Part shown: positions 1 to 6,834 of the stretch, piece after piece
How the letters are laid out: every line of letters starts with the position of its first letter
Position numbering within the stretch: position 1 is the stretch's first letter
Source: a bacterium
GTDB taxonomy: Bacteria > Desulfobacterota > Deferrimicrobia > Deferrimicrobiales > Deferrimicrobiaceae
Length of the DNA: 13,219 nucleotides
Direction: 5' to 3'
NCBI GenBank assembly: GCA_020056545.1
Contig: JAGVHM010000092.1
Coordinates: 1-13,219 of the forward strand
Translations under genes and position numbers: made by a program
The notes under the pieces: model-generated
Seen by the model: the letters and a program-made list of their open reading frames with translations, nothing else
What the model was told of the DNA's origin: nothing
Databases searched by the model: none

Positions 1-1
1 C

Positions 2-955
2 AACAACGCGGCCGCGGTGCTCCTGTGCCTGGCGGGGCTGGCAAGGGGCAGGGACGTCCTCGTCAGCCGGGGGGAGCTGGTGGAGATCGGCGGCTCGTTC
101 CGCATCCCCGACATCATGGCCGAGAGCGGCGCGACCCTCGTCGAGGTGGGCACTACCAACAGGACCCGCCTCCAGGATTACGAAAGAGCCGTGACTTCCA
201 AGACGGCGCTGCTCCTCAAGGTCCACAGGTCCAACTTCAGCGTGTCCGGGTTCACGGAAGAGGTTTCCGCCGCCATGCTCGGTTCCCTTGGCGACCGCCT
301 GGGGATCCCGGTGATGGAAGACCTCGGCTCGGGGGCCTTCTTCGATTTTTCCTCTGCCGGCATACCGGGGACCCCCACCGTCCGGCAGGCGCTCGCGAAC
401 GGACCCGGCATCGTCACCGTAAGCGGGGACAAGCTCCTTGGCGGCCCCCAGGCGGGGATCATAGCCGGGCGAAAGGCCCTGGTGGAACCGCTGAAGAAAC
501 ACCCCCTTTCCAGGGCGCTGCGCATCGACAAGTTGTGCCTGGCCGCGCTCGCCGCTACGCTTGCGCTGTACGCCGACGAGAGGAGGGCCGCCTCCCGCGT
601 CCCGGTATTGGCGATGATGTTCGAAGAAGAGAAATCCGTCCGCGCCCGGGCCCGGAAACTCATCAGGCGTGTCCGGGCGGCCGGAGGCGCCGGTCTTCTC
701 ATGTCCGTGGAGAAGGCGGATTCTTCTCCCGGCGGCGGGGCGATGCCGGATGTCCTGCTCCCCACGGCATGCGTGGCCGTGACCTGCCGGGAAGGACGCG
801 TCGAGGACCTGGAGGAACGGCTGAGGCGGGGCACCCCACCTGTGGTCGCGCGCATAGGGAAGGGAAAACTGCTCCTCGACATGCGCACCGTGCGCGACGC
901 CGAGGTCGCCGAGCTTGCCGCCGCGCTTGTTTCCGCTGCCGCGGTTCCGGGCTAA
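2..955 (+). CDS. selA: L-seryl-tRNA(Sec) selenium transferase, 5'-truncated by window edge
   Basis: SelA is the PLP enzyme that converts Ser-tRNA(Sec) to Sec-tRNA(Sec) with selenophosphate, the last step of bacterial selenocysteine synthesis. The frame is open from base 2, so 317 residues plus TAA are present; the full protein is usually about 460-470 residues, so roughly 150 N-terminal residues lie outside. Visible family motifs are NNAAAV at the edge, SRGELVEIGGSFRIPDIM, EVGTTNRTRLQDYE, LLKVHRSNF and SGDKLLGGPQAG. The Lys codon at 431-433 in the last motif is the expected PLP Schiff-base lysine. Nothing is broken in the visible part. The intergenic element starts 17 bases after the stop. 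No selB, selC or selD is in the window. Its presence implies the organism makes selenoproteins. The identification is firm. Confidence 0.96.
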   Translation, partial: NNAAAVLLCLAGLARGRDVLVSRGELVEIGGSFRIPDIMAESGATLVEVGTTNRTRLQDYERAVTSKTALLLKVHRSNFSVSGFTEEVSAAMLGSLGDRLGIPVMEDLGSGAFFDFSSAGIPGTPTVRQALANGPGIVTVSGDKLLGGPQAGIIAGRKALVEPLKKHPLSRALRIDKLCLAALAATLALYADERRAASRVPVLAMMFEEEKSVRARARKLIRRVRAAGGAGLLMSVEKADSSPGGGAMPDVLLPTACVAVTCREGRVEDLEERLRRGTPPVVARIGKGKLLLDMRTVRDAEVAELAAALVSAAAVPG

Positions 956-972
956 TCACTACATAACGGAAA

Positions 973-1178
973 TACGGTAAACCGGACGCAGGGCGCAGCG
1001 GGGGAGTTCGAATTCTTGGCGGGAATAATCAGATTCGAACTCCGAGCCCGCCGCCGACCGAACAGGGAGGAAAAGGGCGACCTTGCGGAGCCCGACAGGC
1101 GGGCGAGGCGGCCGCAGGGGCCGATGGCGTGATCGCCGAGGCTCAGGCGGTCCACGGAGCGGCGTATTGAGCGCTAAG
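973..1178 (+). repeat. Copy 1 of a conserved ~200-nt intergenic element, candidate structured RNA
   Basis: This stretch recurs at 12741-12998 in the same orientation. By hand alignment positions 973-1166 match 12741-12935 with 14 mismatches and one single-base gap (about 92%), and the terminal GAGCGCTAAG (1169-1178) is also shared. Predicted helices: 1003-1014 with 1032-1043 (12 bp); 1046-1052 with 1098-1104 (7 bp); a hairpin 1073-1084 with a GCGA (GNRA) loop; 1119-1122 with 1140-1143, continued past a GAU/GA internal loop by 1126-1129 with 1134-1137; and a closing helix 984-987 with 1150-1153. It fills most of the selA-HNH gap and shows no coding signal. I do not recognise a described RNA family. 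The repeat is seen directly; the RNA role is inference. Confidence 0.93.
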
Positions 1179-1179
1179 T

Positions 1180-1204
1180 TCCCTGTTGAAGGGAGGCACC
1201 TCCC
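1180..1204 (+). promoter_or_regulatory. Two mutually exclusive short hairpins before the HNH gene
   Basis: TCCC at 1180-1183 can pair with GGGA at 1191-1194. The same GGGAG (1191-1195) can instead pair with CTCCC at 1200-1204 around a GCAC loop. Both occlude the only Shine-Dalgarno-like GGGAGG in this leader, which in any case lies 24 bases before the start codon. The stems are short and no role is demonstrated. Confidence 0.3.
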
Positions 1205-1215
1205 CAGTGTATAAA
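1186..1215 (+). promoter_or_regulatory. Candidate sigma70-type promoter abutting the HNH start codon
   Basis: TTGAAG at 1186-1191 resembles the -35 consensus and TATAAA at 1210-1215 the -10 consensus, with an 18-base spacer. Initiation 6-7 bases beyond the -10 box would fall at the ATG at 1221, giving a leaderless or nearly leaderless transcript. The absence of a usable ribosome binding site just upstream of 1221 agrees with this. This is a pattern-based prediction only. Confidence 0.4.
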
Positions 1216-1220
1216 AAGAC

Positions 1221-1817
1221 ATGCTGAATTCCGGCGTGCTGGTCCTGAACCGGGCGTATTTTCCAGTACACGTCACGAACGTCCGCCGGGCGTTCTGCCT
1301 CCTGTATTCGGGCCTTGCCCGGGCGATAAACTCGCAGTACGAGATGTTCGATTTCCATTCCTGGAGCGAGCTTTCCGTCCACACCCATGACGAGGCGGTG
1401 GGCCTCGTCGGGAGAGTGATCCGGGTCCCGAGGGTCGTCGTGCTCATCGCCTACGACCGCGTCCCGAAGCGCACCGTCCGTTTCAGCAGGCACAACATCT
1501 TCGTCCGGGACCGCAATACGTGCCAGTATTGCGGCAAGACGCACCCCCGCAGCGAGTTGAACCTGGACCACGTCGTCCCGAGATCCCGCGGTGGAAAGAC
1601 GGCGTGGGAGAACATCGTCTGCAGCTGCCTGCCGTGCAACAAGAAGAAGGGGGGGATGCTGCCCGATGAGGCGGGTCTGCGAATGATCGCGCGTCCGGGC
1701 AGGCCGCGCTGGACGCCTGAATACGCTTTTTCCCTCCGGGGTCCCGTCCACCGGGAGTGGCTGCCATTCCTCAACATCGTGGACTTCACCTACTGGAACC
1801 TCGAACTCGAAAGGTGA
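1221..1817 (+). CDS. HNH endonuclease-family protein
   Basis: This 198-residue protein has an HNH/zinc-finger core in its middle: C101-x-x-C104, then LDHVVPRSRGG with D116 and H117, then C136-x-x-C139-N140. The cysteine pairs should hold a structural zinc and the DH pair is the usual metal/catalytic site. The N-terminus (VLNRAYFPVHV, RRAFCLLYSGLARAIN) and the WNLELE-type C-terminus match a stand-alone HNH family common in deltaproteobacteria and other phyla, whose biological role I do not know. There is no RuvC domain, so it is not IscB or Cas9. The ATG at 1221 fits the family N-terminus but lacks a nearby Shine-Dalgarno; a promoter-like sequence abuts it. The stop overlaps the likely aroE start (GTGA). 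Family assignment is firm; nuclease activity and target are inferred. Confidence 0.9.
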   Translation: MLNSGVLVLNRAYFPVHVTNVRRAFCLLYSGLARAINSQYEMFDFHSWSELSVHTHDEAVGLVGRVIRVPRVVVLIAYDRVPKRTVRFSRHNIFVRDRNTCQYCGKTHPRSELNLDHVVPRSRGGKTAWENIVCSCLPCNKKKGGMLPDEAGLRMIARPGRPRWTPEYAFSLRGPVHREWLPFLNIVDFTYWNLELER

Positions 1818-2692
1818 CCCGCTTAGAACAGGTCGTCGCGCGGGGAGGGCCGGAGTCCCTCCTGTTCATCGTCGGACATCCCCTGTCCCACTCCTTGAGC
1901 CCCGCGATGCACAACGCCGTTATCGCCCGCCTCGGCCTCCGGCTACGGTACATCGGCGTGGATCTTCCCGTGGGGCATCTCCCGGATTTCTTCCGGGTCG
2001 TCCGTGAAGGCAACTTCCTCGGCGGAAACGTCACGATTCCCCACAAGGAAGAGGCGGCCTCTCTCGCCGACGAAAGGTCCGAGGCGGTCGATGCATGCGG
2101 GGCGGCGAATGTCATACGCGTCAGGGGGAGGCGGCTTCGCGCTGAGAACACCGACGGGCAAGGCTTTCTGGACGCGGTGTCTGAGGCGGGATGGGGTAGG
2201 CGTTTCCGCAAGGTGGTCATTCTCGGGGCGGGCGGTTCAGCCCGCGGGATCGCCTACGAACTGTGCCGCCGCGGCGCAAGGGAAATCTCCATTCTCAACC
2301 GGAGCATTTCGCGAGCCGAGGGGATCGCGTCGGTTCTATCTCCCGGGTTTCCCGGGACGAACATATCTGCGGGTAAGCTTGAAACACACGTGATGGTTGA
2401 AGAATTTAGTGGCGCCGACCTTATCGTCCAGTGCACGTCCCTGGGGCTGCGAGGGGAATGGGAAAATTTCCCTGTGGAAAGGGTAGAGAAAACCACCCGT
2501 TTTGCCGATATAGTTTACCGTCAAGGCGGCACAGAGCTCGTTCGCCGCCTGAAAAAACGGGGGATTTCCGCGATCGACGGCTTCGGGATGCTGGCGCACC
2601 AGGCGGCCAGGAGTTTTTACATTTGGACCGGCAAGAGAGTCCCCGGTGGGGAATTTCTTTCCGCCGCGCGAAAAACAGTTGCAGCCGGATGA
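1814..2692 (+). CDS. aroE: Shikimate dehydrogenase (NADP+)
   Basis: AroE reduces 3-dehydroshikimate to shikimate with NADPH in the cytosolic aromatic amino acid pathway. From GTG 1814 the protein is 292 residues, a little above the usual ~270-290. Diagnostic sites are HSLSPAMHN (S27/S29, shikimate binding), NVTIPHKE with catalytic K78, ENTDGQGF with D114, a Rossmann loop GAGGSARGI, and NRS near residue 170, the usual NADP-specificity position. The C-terminal DGFGMLAHQAARSF is also typical. I chose GTG 1814 because it overlaps the HNH stop (GTGA) and gives the expected N-terminus; a GTG at 1757 is possible but would place 57 bases inside the HNH gene. Translational coupling to the HNH gene is likely. 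A sharp drop in GC follows the stop. Confidence 0.95.
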   Translation: MTRLEQVVARGGPESLLFIVGHPLSHSLSPAMHNAVIARLGLRLRYIGVDLPVGHLPDFFRVVREGNFLGGNVTIPHKEEAASLADERSEAVDACGAANVIRVRGRRLRAENTDGQGFLDAVSEAGWGRRFRKVVILGAGGSARGIAYELCRRGAREISILNRSISRAEGIASVLSPGFPGTNISAGKLETHVMVEEFSGADLIVQCTSLGLRGEWENFPVERVEKTTRFADIVYRQGGTELVRRLKKRGISAIDGFGMLAHQAARSFYIWTGKRVPGGEFLSAARKTVAAG

Positions 2693-2746
2693 ACGATATT
2701 ATGCTTAAATATAGTGTAATTTATATTTCTATTTGGTGACTTTTCT
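2693..2746 (+). promoter_or_regulatory. AT-rich island, probable pil operon promoter region
   Basis: These 54 bases are strikingly AT-rich inside a GC-rich chromosome. -10-like hexamers are TATTAT (2697-2702), TTAAAT preceded by TG-C as an extended -10 (2702-2710), and TATAGT (2710-2715). TTGCAG at 2679-2684, inside the end of aroE, is the nearest -35-like hexamer, but its spacing to these is not ideal. No sigma54 GG/GC signature is evident. It is the natural place for the pilBTC-pilS promoter, but the exact boxes are uncertain. Confidence 0.4.
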
Positions 2747-4444
2747 ATGTCCGTGATGGCCGCCAAGATCGGGGAAATGCTTCTTCGGGGGAACATCATC
2801 ACCCCGGATCAGCTCAGGAACGCCCTCGAGACCCAGAAGAAGACGAAGGAACGGATCGGCGCGGTCCTTGTCAAGTCCGGTTTCATCAAGGAAGAGGAAC
2901 TGCTCTCGTTTCTGGGCCGCCAGTTCAACGTCCCGGTGGTCGACCTCTCGAAATACGAAATCAATGCCGAGGTGGTCCGCCTCCTCCCCGAGGACCTGGT
3001 GCAGAAGCACATGGCGCTTCCGATCAACCGGGTGGGGGCGAAGCTGATCGTTGCGGTGGCCGATCCATCGAACATGTCGATAATCGACGCCATCGGGTTC
3101 AAGACCGGATACGCGGTGGAGCTCGTGCTTGCGTCCGAAAAGGACATCACCTCCGCGATCAACAGGTTTTTCGACCAGTCGCTGGAGTTCAAGGACATCA
3201 TCTCCGAGCTGGACGAGGACCTGGAGGTCGTGCGGGAGGAAGACCTCGATACGATCGACCAGGAGAGCCGCGTCGACGACGCCCCCGTCGTCAAGCTCGC
3301 CAACTTCGTGCTCACCGACGCGATCAAAAGGCGGGCCTCTGACATACATATCGAGCCGTACGAGAAGGAGTTCCGCATCCGCTACCGGGTGGACGGGGTG
3401 CTTTTCGAGGTGATGCGCCCTCCCATCAAGCTGCGCAACGCCCTTGTCTCCAGATTGAAGATCATGTCGAGCCTCGATATCGCGGAGCGCAGGCTCCCCC
3501 AGGACGGCCGGATCAAGCTCAAGTTGGGTAAGGGGAGGGAGATGGATTACCGCGTCTCCGTGCTGCCGACCATTTTCGGAGAGAAGACCGTGCTGCGCCT
3601 CCTGGACAAGTCCAGCCTCCAGCTCGACATGACCAAACTGGGCTTCGAGGCGGAAGCGCTCAAGGAATTCATGGACTCCATCCATCGTCCTTACGGGATG
3701 ATACTCGTCACCGGCCCCACCGGCTCGGGGAAGACGACGACTCTCTACTCGGCGCTGGCGGACCTTAACAAGACCACCGACAATATCTCCACCGCGGAGG
3801 ACCCGGTGGAATACAACTTCGCCGGGATCAACCAGGTGCAGATCAAGGAGGAGATAGGGCTGACGTTCGCCGCCGCCCTCCGCTCCTTCCTTCGCCAGGA
3901 CCCCGACATCATCATGGTCGGCGAAATCCGCGACTACGAGACGGCGGAGATCGCCGTGAAAGCGGCCCTCACCGGGCACCTCATGCTTTCCACCCTGCAT
4001 ACGAACGATGCGCCCAGCACCGTTACCCGGCTGCTCAACATGGGGATAGAGCCGTTCCTGGTATCGTCGTCGCTGAACCTGATCCTCGCGCAGCGGCTTG
4101 CCAGGAGGATATGCGCGAAATGCAAGGAAGAGGCGAAGATATTACCGAAGGCGCTGCTTGAAGCGGGAATGAAGCCGGAACGGATCAAGCACGCCCAGCC
4201 TTGCAAGGGAAAGGGATGCGACGACTGCAACGGGACCGGGTTCAGGGGGCGCGTAGCCTTTTACGAGGTGATGCCTGTCAAGGAGGACCTAAAGGACCTT
4301 ATCCTGCGCGGGGGGTCGGCGATAGATGTAAAGCGGGAAGCGATCCGGCTCGGCATGAAGACACTGCGGCAGTCGGGGCTTTCCAAGGTCGAGGAGGGAG
4401 TCACCACTCTGGAGGAAGTGCTTCGGGTGACCGCCACCGATTAG
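2747..4444 (+). CDS. pilB: Type IV pilus extension ATPase PilB
   Basis: PilB is the cytoplasmic hexameric ATPase that powers pilin polymerisation. At 565 residues it has the family's usual length. The N-terminal ~150 residues form an MshEN-like region (IGEMLLRGNIITPDQLRNAL, then IGAVLVKSGFIKEEEL, then FNVPVVDLSKY), a fold that binds c-di-GMP in some homologues. The GspE-type ATPase follows: Walker A GPTGSGKT at 323-330, Walker B DPDIIMVGEIRD at 385-396, a His-box LSTLHTNDAPST, and a zinc site with CAKC at 456-459 and C491/C494. The PilB tetracysteine pattern distinguishes it from PilT. ATG 2747 is the first start after the AT-rich island; ATG 2756 is an alternative. It heads pilB-pilT-pilC-pilS. 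Confidence 0.96.
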   Translation: MSVMAAKIGEMLLRGNIITPDQLRNALETQKKTKERIGAVLVKSGFIKEEELLSFLGRQFNVPVVDLSKYEINAEVVRLLPEDLVQKHMALPINRVGAKLIVAVADPSNMSIIDAIGFKTGYAVELVLASEKDITSAINRFFDQSLEFKDIISELDEDLEVVREEDLDTIDQESRVDDAPVVKLANFVLTDAIKRRASDIHIEPYEKEFRIRYRVDGVLFEVMRPPIKLRNALVSRLKIMSSLDIAERRLPQDGRIKLKLGKGREMDYRVSVLPTIFGEKTVLRLLDKSSLQLDMTKLGFEAEALKEFMDSIHRPYGMILVTGPTGSGKTTTLYSALADLNKTTDNISTAEDPVEYNFAGINQVQIKEEIGLTFAAALRSFLRQDPDIIMVGEIRDYETAEIAVKAALTGHLMLSTLHTNDAPSTVTRLLNMGIEPFLVSSSLNLILAQRLARRICAKCKEEAKILPKALLEAGMKPERIKHAQPCKGKGCDDCNGTGFRGRVAFYEVMPVKEDLKDLILRGGSAIDVKREAIRLGMKTLRQSGLSKVEEGVTTLEEVLRVTATD

Positions 4445-4460
4445 GTGGCAGACAGGGGGT

Positions 4461-5570
4461 ATGACGGCCATGTTATCCATGCACGAGATGCTGAGCGTCA
4501 TGTACGAAAAGGGAGCTTCCGACCTGCACGTGACCACCGGGATCGCGCCGACCATACGCGTGGACGGAAGGCTGATGCCGCTGCCGGCGGAGCCCCTTGC
4601 CCCCCAGGATACAAAGCGGCTCTGCTACAGCATACTGACCGAGGCCCAGAAGCAGCGCTTCGAGGAGGAGAAGGAACTCGATCTTTCCTTCGGGGTGAAG
4701 GGGATGAGCCGCTTCCGCGCGAACATCTACCTGCAGCGGGGGGCCGTGGCCGGGGCGTTCCGGACGATCCCGTTCCGTGTCCGATCGTTCGAGGAGCTTG
4801 GGTTGCCCGTGGTGCTGAAGGACCTGTGCAAGAAGCCGAGGGGACTGGTTCTGGTGACAGGGCCGACCGGCTCGGGGAAGTCGACTACCCTCGCGGCGAT
4901 GATAGACAAGATCAACACGGAGCGGCATGAACACATCGTGACGATCGAGGACCCGATCGAGTACCTGCACCCCCACAAGAAGTGCCTGGTCAACCAGCGG
5001 GAAGTGAACGCGGACACCCTGACGTTCAAGAAGGCCCTCAAGCACATCCTCCGGCAGGACCCGGACGTCGTGCTCATCGGCGAGATGAGGGACCTGGAGA
5101 CTATCGAGGCGGCGCTGACCGTGGCCGAGACAGGGCACCTGGTCTTCGCCACCCTGCACACCAATTCGTGCGTGCAGACCATCAACCGCATCCTGGACGT
5201 CTTCCCTCCCTACCAGCAGCCCCAGGTCAGGGCGCAGCTGTCATTCGTCCTCGAGGGGGTCGTTTCCCAGATCCTGATTCCCAAGGGGTCCGGGACGGGC
5301 AGGGCGCTCTGCCTGGAGGTGATGATCCCCAACCCGGCGATCCGGAACCTGATCCGGGAGGAGAAGATCCACCAGATCTATTCCCAGATGCAGATGGGGC
5401 AGGCGAAGTTCGGGATGATAACCATGAACCAGTCGTTGCTCTCGTCTTATTTGCGAAGGGACATCACGCTCGATGACGCGGTGGGCAGGAGCTCCGATCC
5501 CGACGAGTTCCGCAATCTCCTGACGGCGGCGCAGAGCGCAGGCCCGCATGGAGCCGGGAGAAGGGTTTAG
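4461..5570 (+). CDS. pilT: Type IV pilus retraction ATPase PilT
   Basis: PilT drives pilus disassembly and twitching. It starts 16 bases after pilB. Key motifs are GASDLHVTTG with R-x-D-G-R in the N-terminal PAS-like domain, Walker A GPTGSGKST at residues 134-142, Walker B DPDVVLIGEMRD, the His box ATLHTNSCVQTINRI, and the PilT signature close to AIRNLIREEKIHQIYSQMQ near the C-terminus. This last motif and the lack of a zinc tetracysteine separate it from PilB. Start choice is uncertain: GGGGG at 4455-4459 is too near ATG 4461, while in-frame ATG 4470 has about 10 bases spacing and ATG 4479 also fits the family N-terminus. The 369-residue length is normal for PilT. Confidence 0.95.
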   Translation: MTAMLSMHEMLSVMYEKGASDLHVTTGIAPTIRVDGRLMPLPAEPLAPQDTKRLCYSILTEAQKQRFEEEKELDLSFGVKGMSRFRANIYLQRGAVAGAFRTIPFRVRSFEELGLPVVLKDLCKKPRGLVLVTGPTGSGKSTTLAAMIDKINTERHEHIVTIEDPIEYLHPHKKCLVNQREVNADTLTFKKALKHILRQDPDVVLIGEMRDLETIEAALTVAETGHLVFATLHTNSCVQTINRILDVFPPYQQPQVRAQLSFVLEGVVSQILIPKGSGTGRALCLEVMIPNPAIRNLIREEKIHQIYSQMQMGQAKFGMITMNQSLLSSYLRRDITLDDAVGRSSDPDEFRNLLTAAQSAGPHGAGRRV

Positions 5571-5597
5571 GAGCAGCCAGGGTCCACGGAGGATACG

Positions 5598-6809
5598 ATG
5601 GCGAAATTCGTCTGGGAAGGAAAGTCCAAGGCGGGGCGGACGCTCACCGGGGAGATCGAGGCGCCAAACGAGGCGTTTGTGCTGGCCCATCTTCGCAGGC
5701 AGCAGGTCGTTCCCGTGAAGGTCAAGCCCAAGGCTGCGGGATTTGCGATAAGCATGCCGTGGGTCCGGGGGAAGGTGACCCAGAGGGAACTCGCGATATT
5801 CACGCGCCAGTTCGCCACGATGATCGACGCGGGGCTTCCCCTGGTCCAGTGCCTGGACATCCTCGGCATGCAGCAGGAGAACAAGGCGTTCAAGAAGATC
5901 GTCATGAAGGTGAAGGAGGACGTGGAGAGCGGCTCTACATTCGCCGACGCCCTGTCCAAACATCCGAAGGTCTTCGACGAGCTTTTCGTGAACCTGGTAC
6001 AGGCGGGGGAAACCGGAGGGATACTCGACACCATCCTCTCGCGGCTTGCGGCTTACATAGAAAAGGCGTTGAGGCTTGCCAAGAAAATCAAGGGAGCGAT
6101 GGTGTACCCGTCCACCATCATAGCGGTGGCGCTCGTCGTCACGGTGGTTCTGCTGGTGTACGTGATCCCGATCTTCGGAAAGATGTTCGATGACTTCGGA
6201 CAGGCGCTTCCCGCCCCCACTCAGGCCGTCCTCGCAATGAGCGCCTTCACCCAGAAATATTTCATTGTGGGGTTGGTTCTCATCGCCTTGCTGGTCATAA
6301 CGGGCCGCTGGTATCGCGGCACCGAAAACGGACGCCGGAATACCGACATATTGCTCTTGAAACTGCCGATCGTCGGAGGGCTCCTTCAGAAAATAGCCGT
6401 TGCAAGATTCTCCCGCACGCTCGGAACGATGGTAAGCAGCGGCGTCCCGATCCTTGAGAGCATGGACATCGTCGCCAAGTCCGCGGGAAACCGTGTGATC
6501 GAGGAAGCCATTCTGAAGGCCCGGACGAGCATCAGCGAAGGGAAGACGATCGCGGAGCCCCTCAGCGAGAGCAAGGTGTTTCCATCCATGGTGACCCAGA
6601 TGGTTTCCGTCGGGGAGGCCACCGGGGCTCTTGACACGATGCTCAACAAGATCGCCGATTTCTACGACGAGGAAGTCGACATGGCCGTCGAGGCCCTGAC
6701 CTCCCTTCTGGAGCCGATCCTGATGATCTTCCTGGGCGTCATCATCGGCGGGCTCGTCGTCGCGATGTACCTGCCGATCTTCAAGCTGGCAGGCGTCGTC
6801 GGCGGGTAG
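5598..6809 (+). CDS. pilC: Type IV pilus inner-membrane platform protein PilC
   Basis: PilC is the GspF-family platform protein on which the pilus ATPases act. It is 403 residues with the usual two T2SF domains, roughly residues 65-195 and 270-395. The first begins near TQRELAIFTRQFATMIDAG and the second near LQKIAVARFSRTLGTMVSSG. Hydrophobic segments are at about 169-195 (IIAVALVVTVVLLVYVIP), 221-237 and 370-396 (ILMIFLGVIIGGLVVAMYL), matching the three-helix topology. The ATG at 5598 has a strong Shine-Dalgarno GGAGG at 5588-5592 with five bases spacing. It lies 27 bases after pilT in the same transcriptional direction, and the pilB-pilT-pilC order is standard. Confidence 0.96.
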   Translation: MAKFVWEGKSKAGRTLTGEIEAPNEAFVLAHLRRQQVVPVKVKPKAAGFAISMPWVRGKVTQRELAIFTRQFATMIDAGLPLVQCLDILGMQQENKAFKKIVMKVKEDVESGSTFADALSKHPKVFDELFVNLVQAGETGGILDTILSRLAAYIEKALRLAKKIKGAMVYPSTIIAVALVVTVVLLVYVIPIFGKMFDDFGQALPAPTQAVLAMSAFTQKYFIVGLVLIALLVITGRWYRGTENGRRNTDILLLKLPIVGGLLQKIAVARFSRTLGTMVSSGVPILESMDIVAKSAGNRVIEEAILKARTSISEGKTIAEPLSESKVFPSMVTQMVSVGEATGALDTMLNKIADFYDEEVDMAVEALTSLLEPILMIFLGVIIGGLVVAMYLPIFKLAGVVGG

Positions 6810-6834
6810 AGGTGTCGGCGGTCCCCGCGGAAGC

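Noticed and set aside
1003-1043. A tRNA gene (for example selC) within the element
   Set aside because: Only T-loop-like strings are present. The flanking bases do not pair as a T-stem and no acceptor, D or anticodon arm could be drawn.
984-1153. Known riboswitch classes (FMN, TPP, cobalamin, c-di-GMP) and RNase P, SRP or 6S RNA
   Set aside because: Short strings such as GGAGGAAA and CAGGGCG-like bases recall some of these, but their defining conserved cores are absent, and the downstream genes of the two copies share no pathway.
952-1155. Minus-strand open frame over element copy 1, sharing a start (MDRLSLGDHAIGP) with one over copy 2 (12568-12924)
   Set aside because: A one-base indel between the copies shifts the frame after residue 13, the starts are GTG and TTG, and no family is recognised; the nucleotide pattern fits RNA pairing better than protein.
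973-1817. IscB/HEARO-like nuclease plus guide RNA system (element copy 1 with HNH gene)
   Set aside because: The HNH protein has no RuvC domain or bridge helix and is only 198 residues, and copy 2 has no HNH gene nearby.
2729-4000. Long minus-strand open frames opposite pilB (423 codons) and opposite pilT/pilC (5241-6974, 577 codons)
   Set aside because: They mirror strongly supported pil genes, encode no recognisable domains, and are expected from GC-rich third positions.
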